From: Desulfobacterales bacterium
Lineage (GTDB): Bacteria; Desulfobacterota; DSM-4660; Desulfatiglandales; JALVZP01
Direction of reading: 5' to 3'
Length of the DNA stretch: 13,163 bases
Assembly: GCA_027064285.1 (NCBI GenBank)
Contig: JAMOPX010000128.1
Span: 1 to 13,163, forward strand
Positions 13,042 to 13,163 of the stretch are shown here, one piece after another (the first letter of the stretch is position 1; each line of letters opens with the position of its first letter). Both the position numbers and the translations under genes were made by a program. The notes under the pieces are model-generated. The model was not told the origin of the DNA, made no database searches, and saw only the letters and a program-made list of their open reading frames with translations.

Positions 13042-13163
13042 TGGAGGCGGAGGGACTCGAACCCTCGTCCGGAAACCTTCCGCTCAGGCTTCTACATCCA
13101 TAGCCCGGCTTTTTGATTCGCCCTCCAAGACACGGCCGGGCACGGTCTTTGGAGAGCTAACCT
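13042..13163 (-). ncRNA. ssrA: tmRNA, 3' part (tRNA-like end and last pseudoknot)
   Basis: Rescues stalled ribosomes with a tag-encoding message. The minus strand ends with a T-arm GAGGG-TTCGAGT-CCCTC and the acceptor strand CCGCCTCCA, preceded by GCGGAAGGTTTCCGGAC, typical of tmRNA. Upstream, CTCCAAAGAC / GTCTTGGAG (one bulged A) and GCCCGGC / GCCGGGC interleave as an H-type pseudoknot. The 5' half and the tag codons lie beyond the right edge. After the discriminator A the genome reads TTA, so the terminal CCA is not encoded and must be added by nucleotidyltransferase. The T-rich TTATTATTTTAT just after the acceptor stem may serve in termination. Confidence 0.93.

Overview
AT-rich, gene-dense window from a diderm (Gram-negative) bacterium. 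The evidence for an outer membrane is a type IV pilus alignment complex (PilM, PilN, PilO, PilP) followed by a lipoprotein secretin. An archaeal-style tungstate/molybdate ABC transporter and the lysine/isoleucine-rich proteins suggest an anaerobe that uses tungsten or molybdenum enzymes, perhaps a thermophilic Desulfobacterota lineage. The taxonomic guess is inference only.

Left block (1-3440, all minus strand, read right to left): miaA (tRNA dimethylallyltransferase), pgsA (phosphatidylglycerophosphate synthase), a tiny membrane ORF that may be frameshifted, a cold-shock protein with its own candidate promoter, a hairpin, hisH and hisF (the two subunits of imidazole glycerol phosphate synthase, overlapping by 8 nt), and the first 18 codons of a response regulator that leaves the window.

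Middle spacer (3441-3983): the only long stretch without an intact gene. It holds a decayed transposase-like helix-turn-helix fragment with an in-frame stop (3513-3725), bracketed by 13-bp direct repeats, then a cluster of GTGTCT/AGACAC inverted repeats (3682-3778). Positions 3779-3923 show nothing recognisable. A strong sigma-70-type promoter follows, with a dyad in its spacer (3928-3956).

Transport cassette (3984-7283, plus strand): a one-component regulator (excisionase-type HTH fused to a periplasmic-binding-protein-like domain), then wtpA, wtpB and wtpC, all overlapping and so probably one operon. The regulator plausibly senses the oxyanion that the transporter imports.

Pilus block (7339-13038, plus strand): pilM, pilN, pilO, pilP, an unusual AMIN + secretin-N0 + TPR protein, and an MshL-like secretin. 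Most of these genes overlap or abut. PilM is cytoplasmic, PilN and PilO are bitopic inner-membrane proteins, PilP links to the secretin, and the AMIN/TPR protein probably binds peptidoglycan or helps the secretin assemble. The 3' part of the tmRNA gene (minus strand) begins 3 nt after the secretin stop and runs off the right edge.
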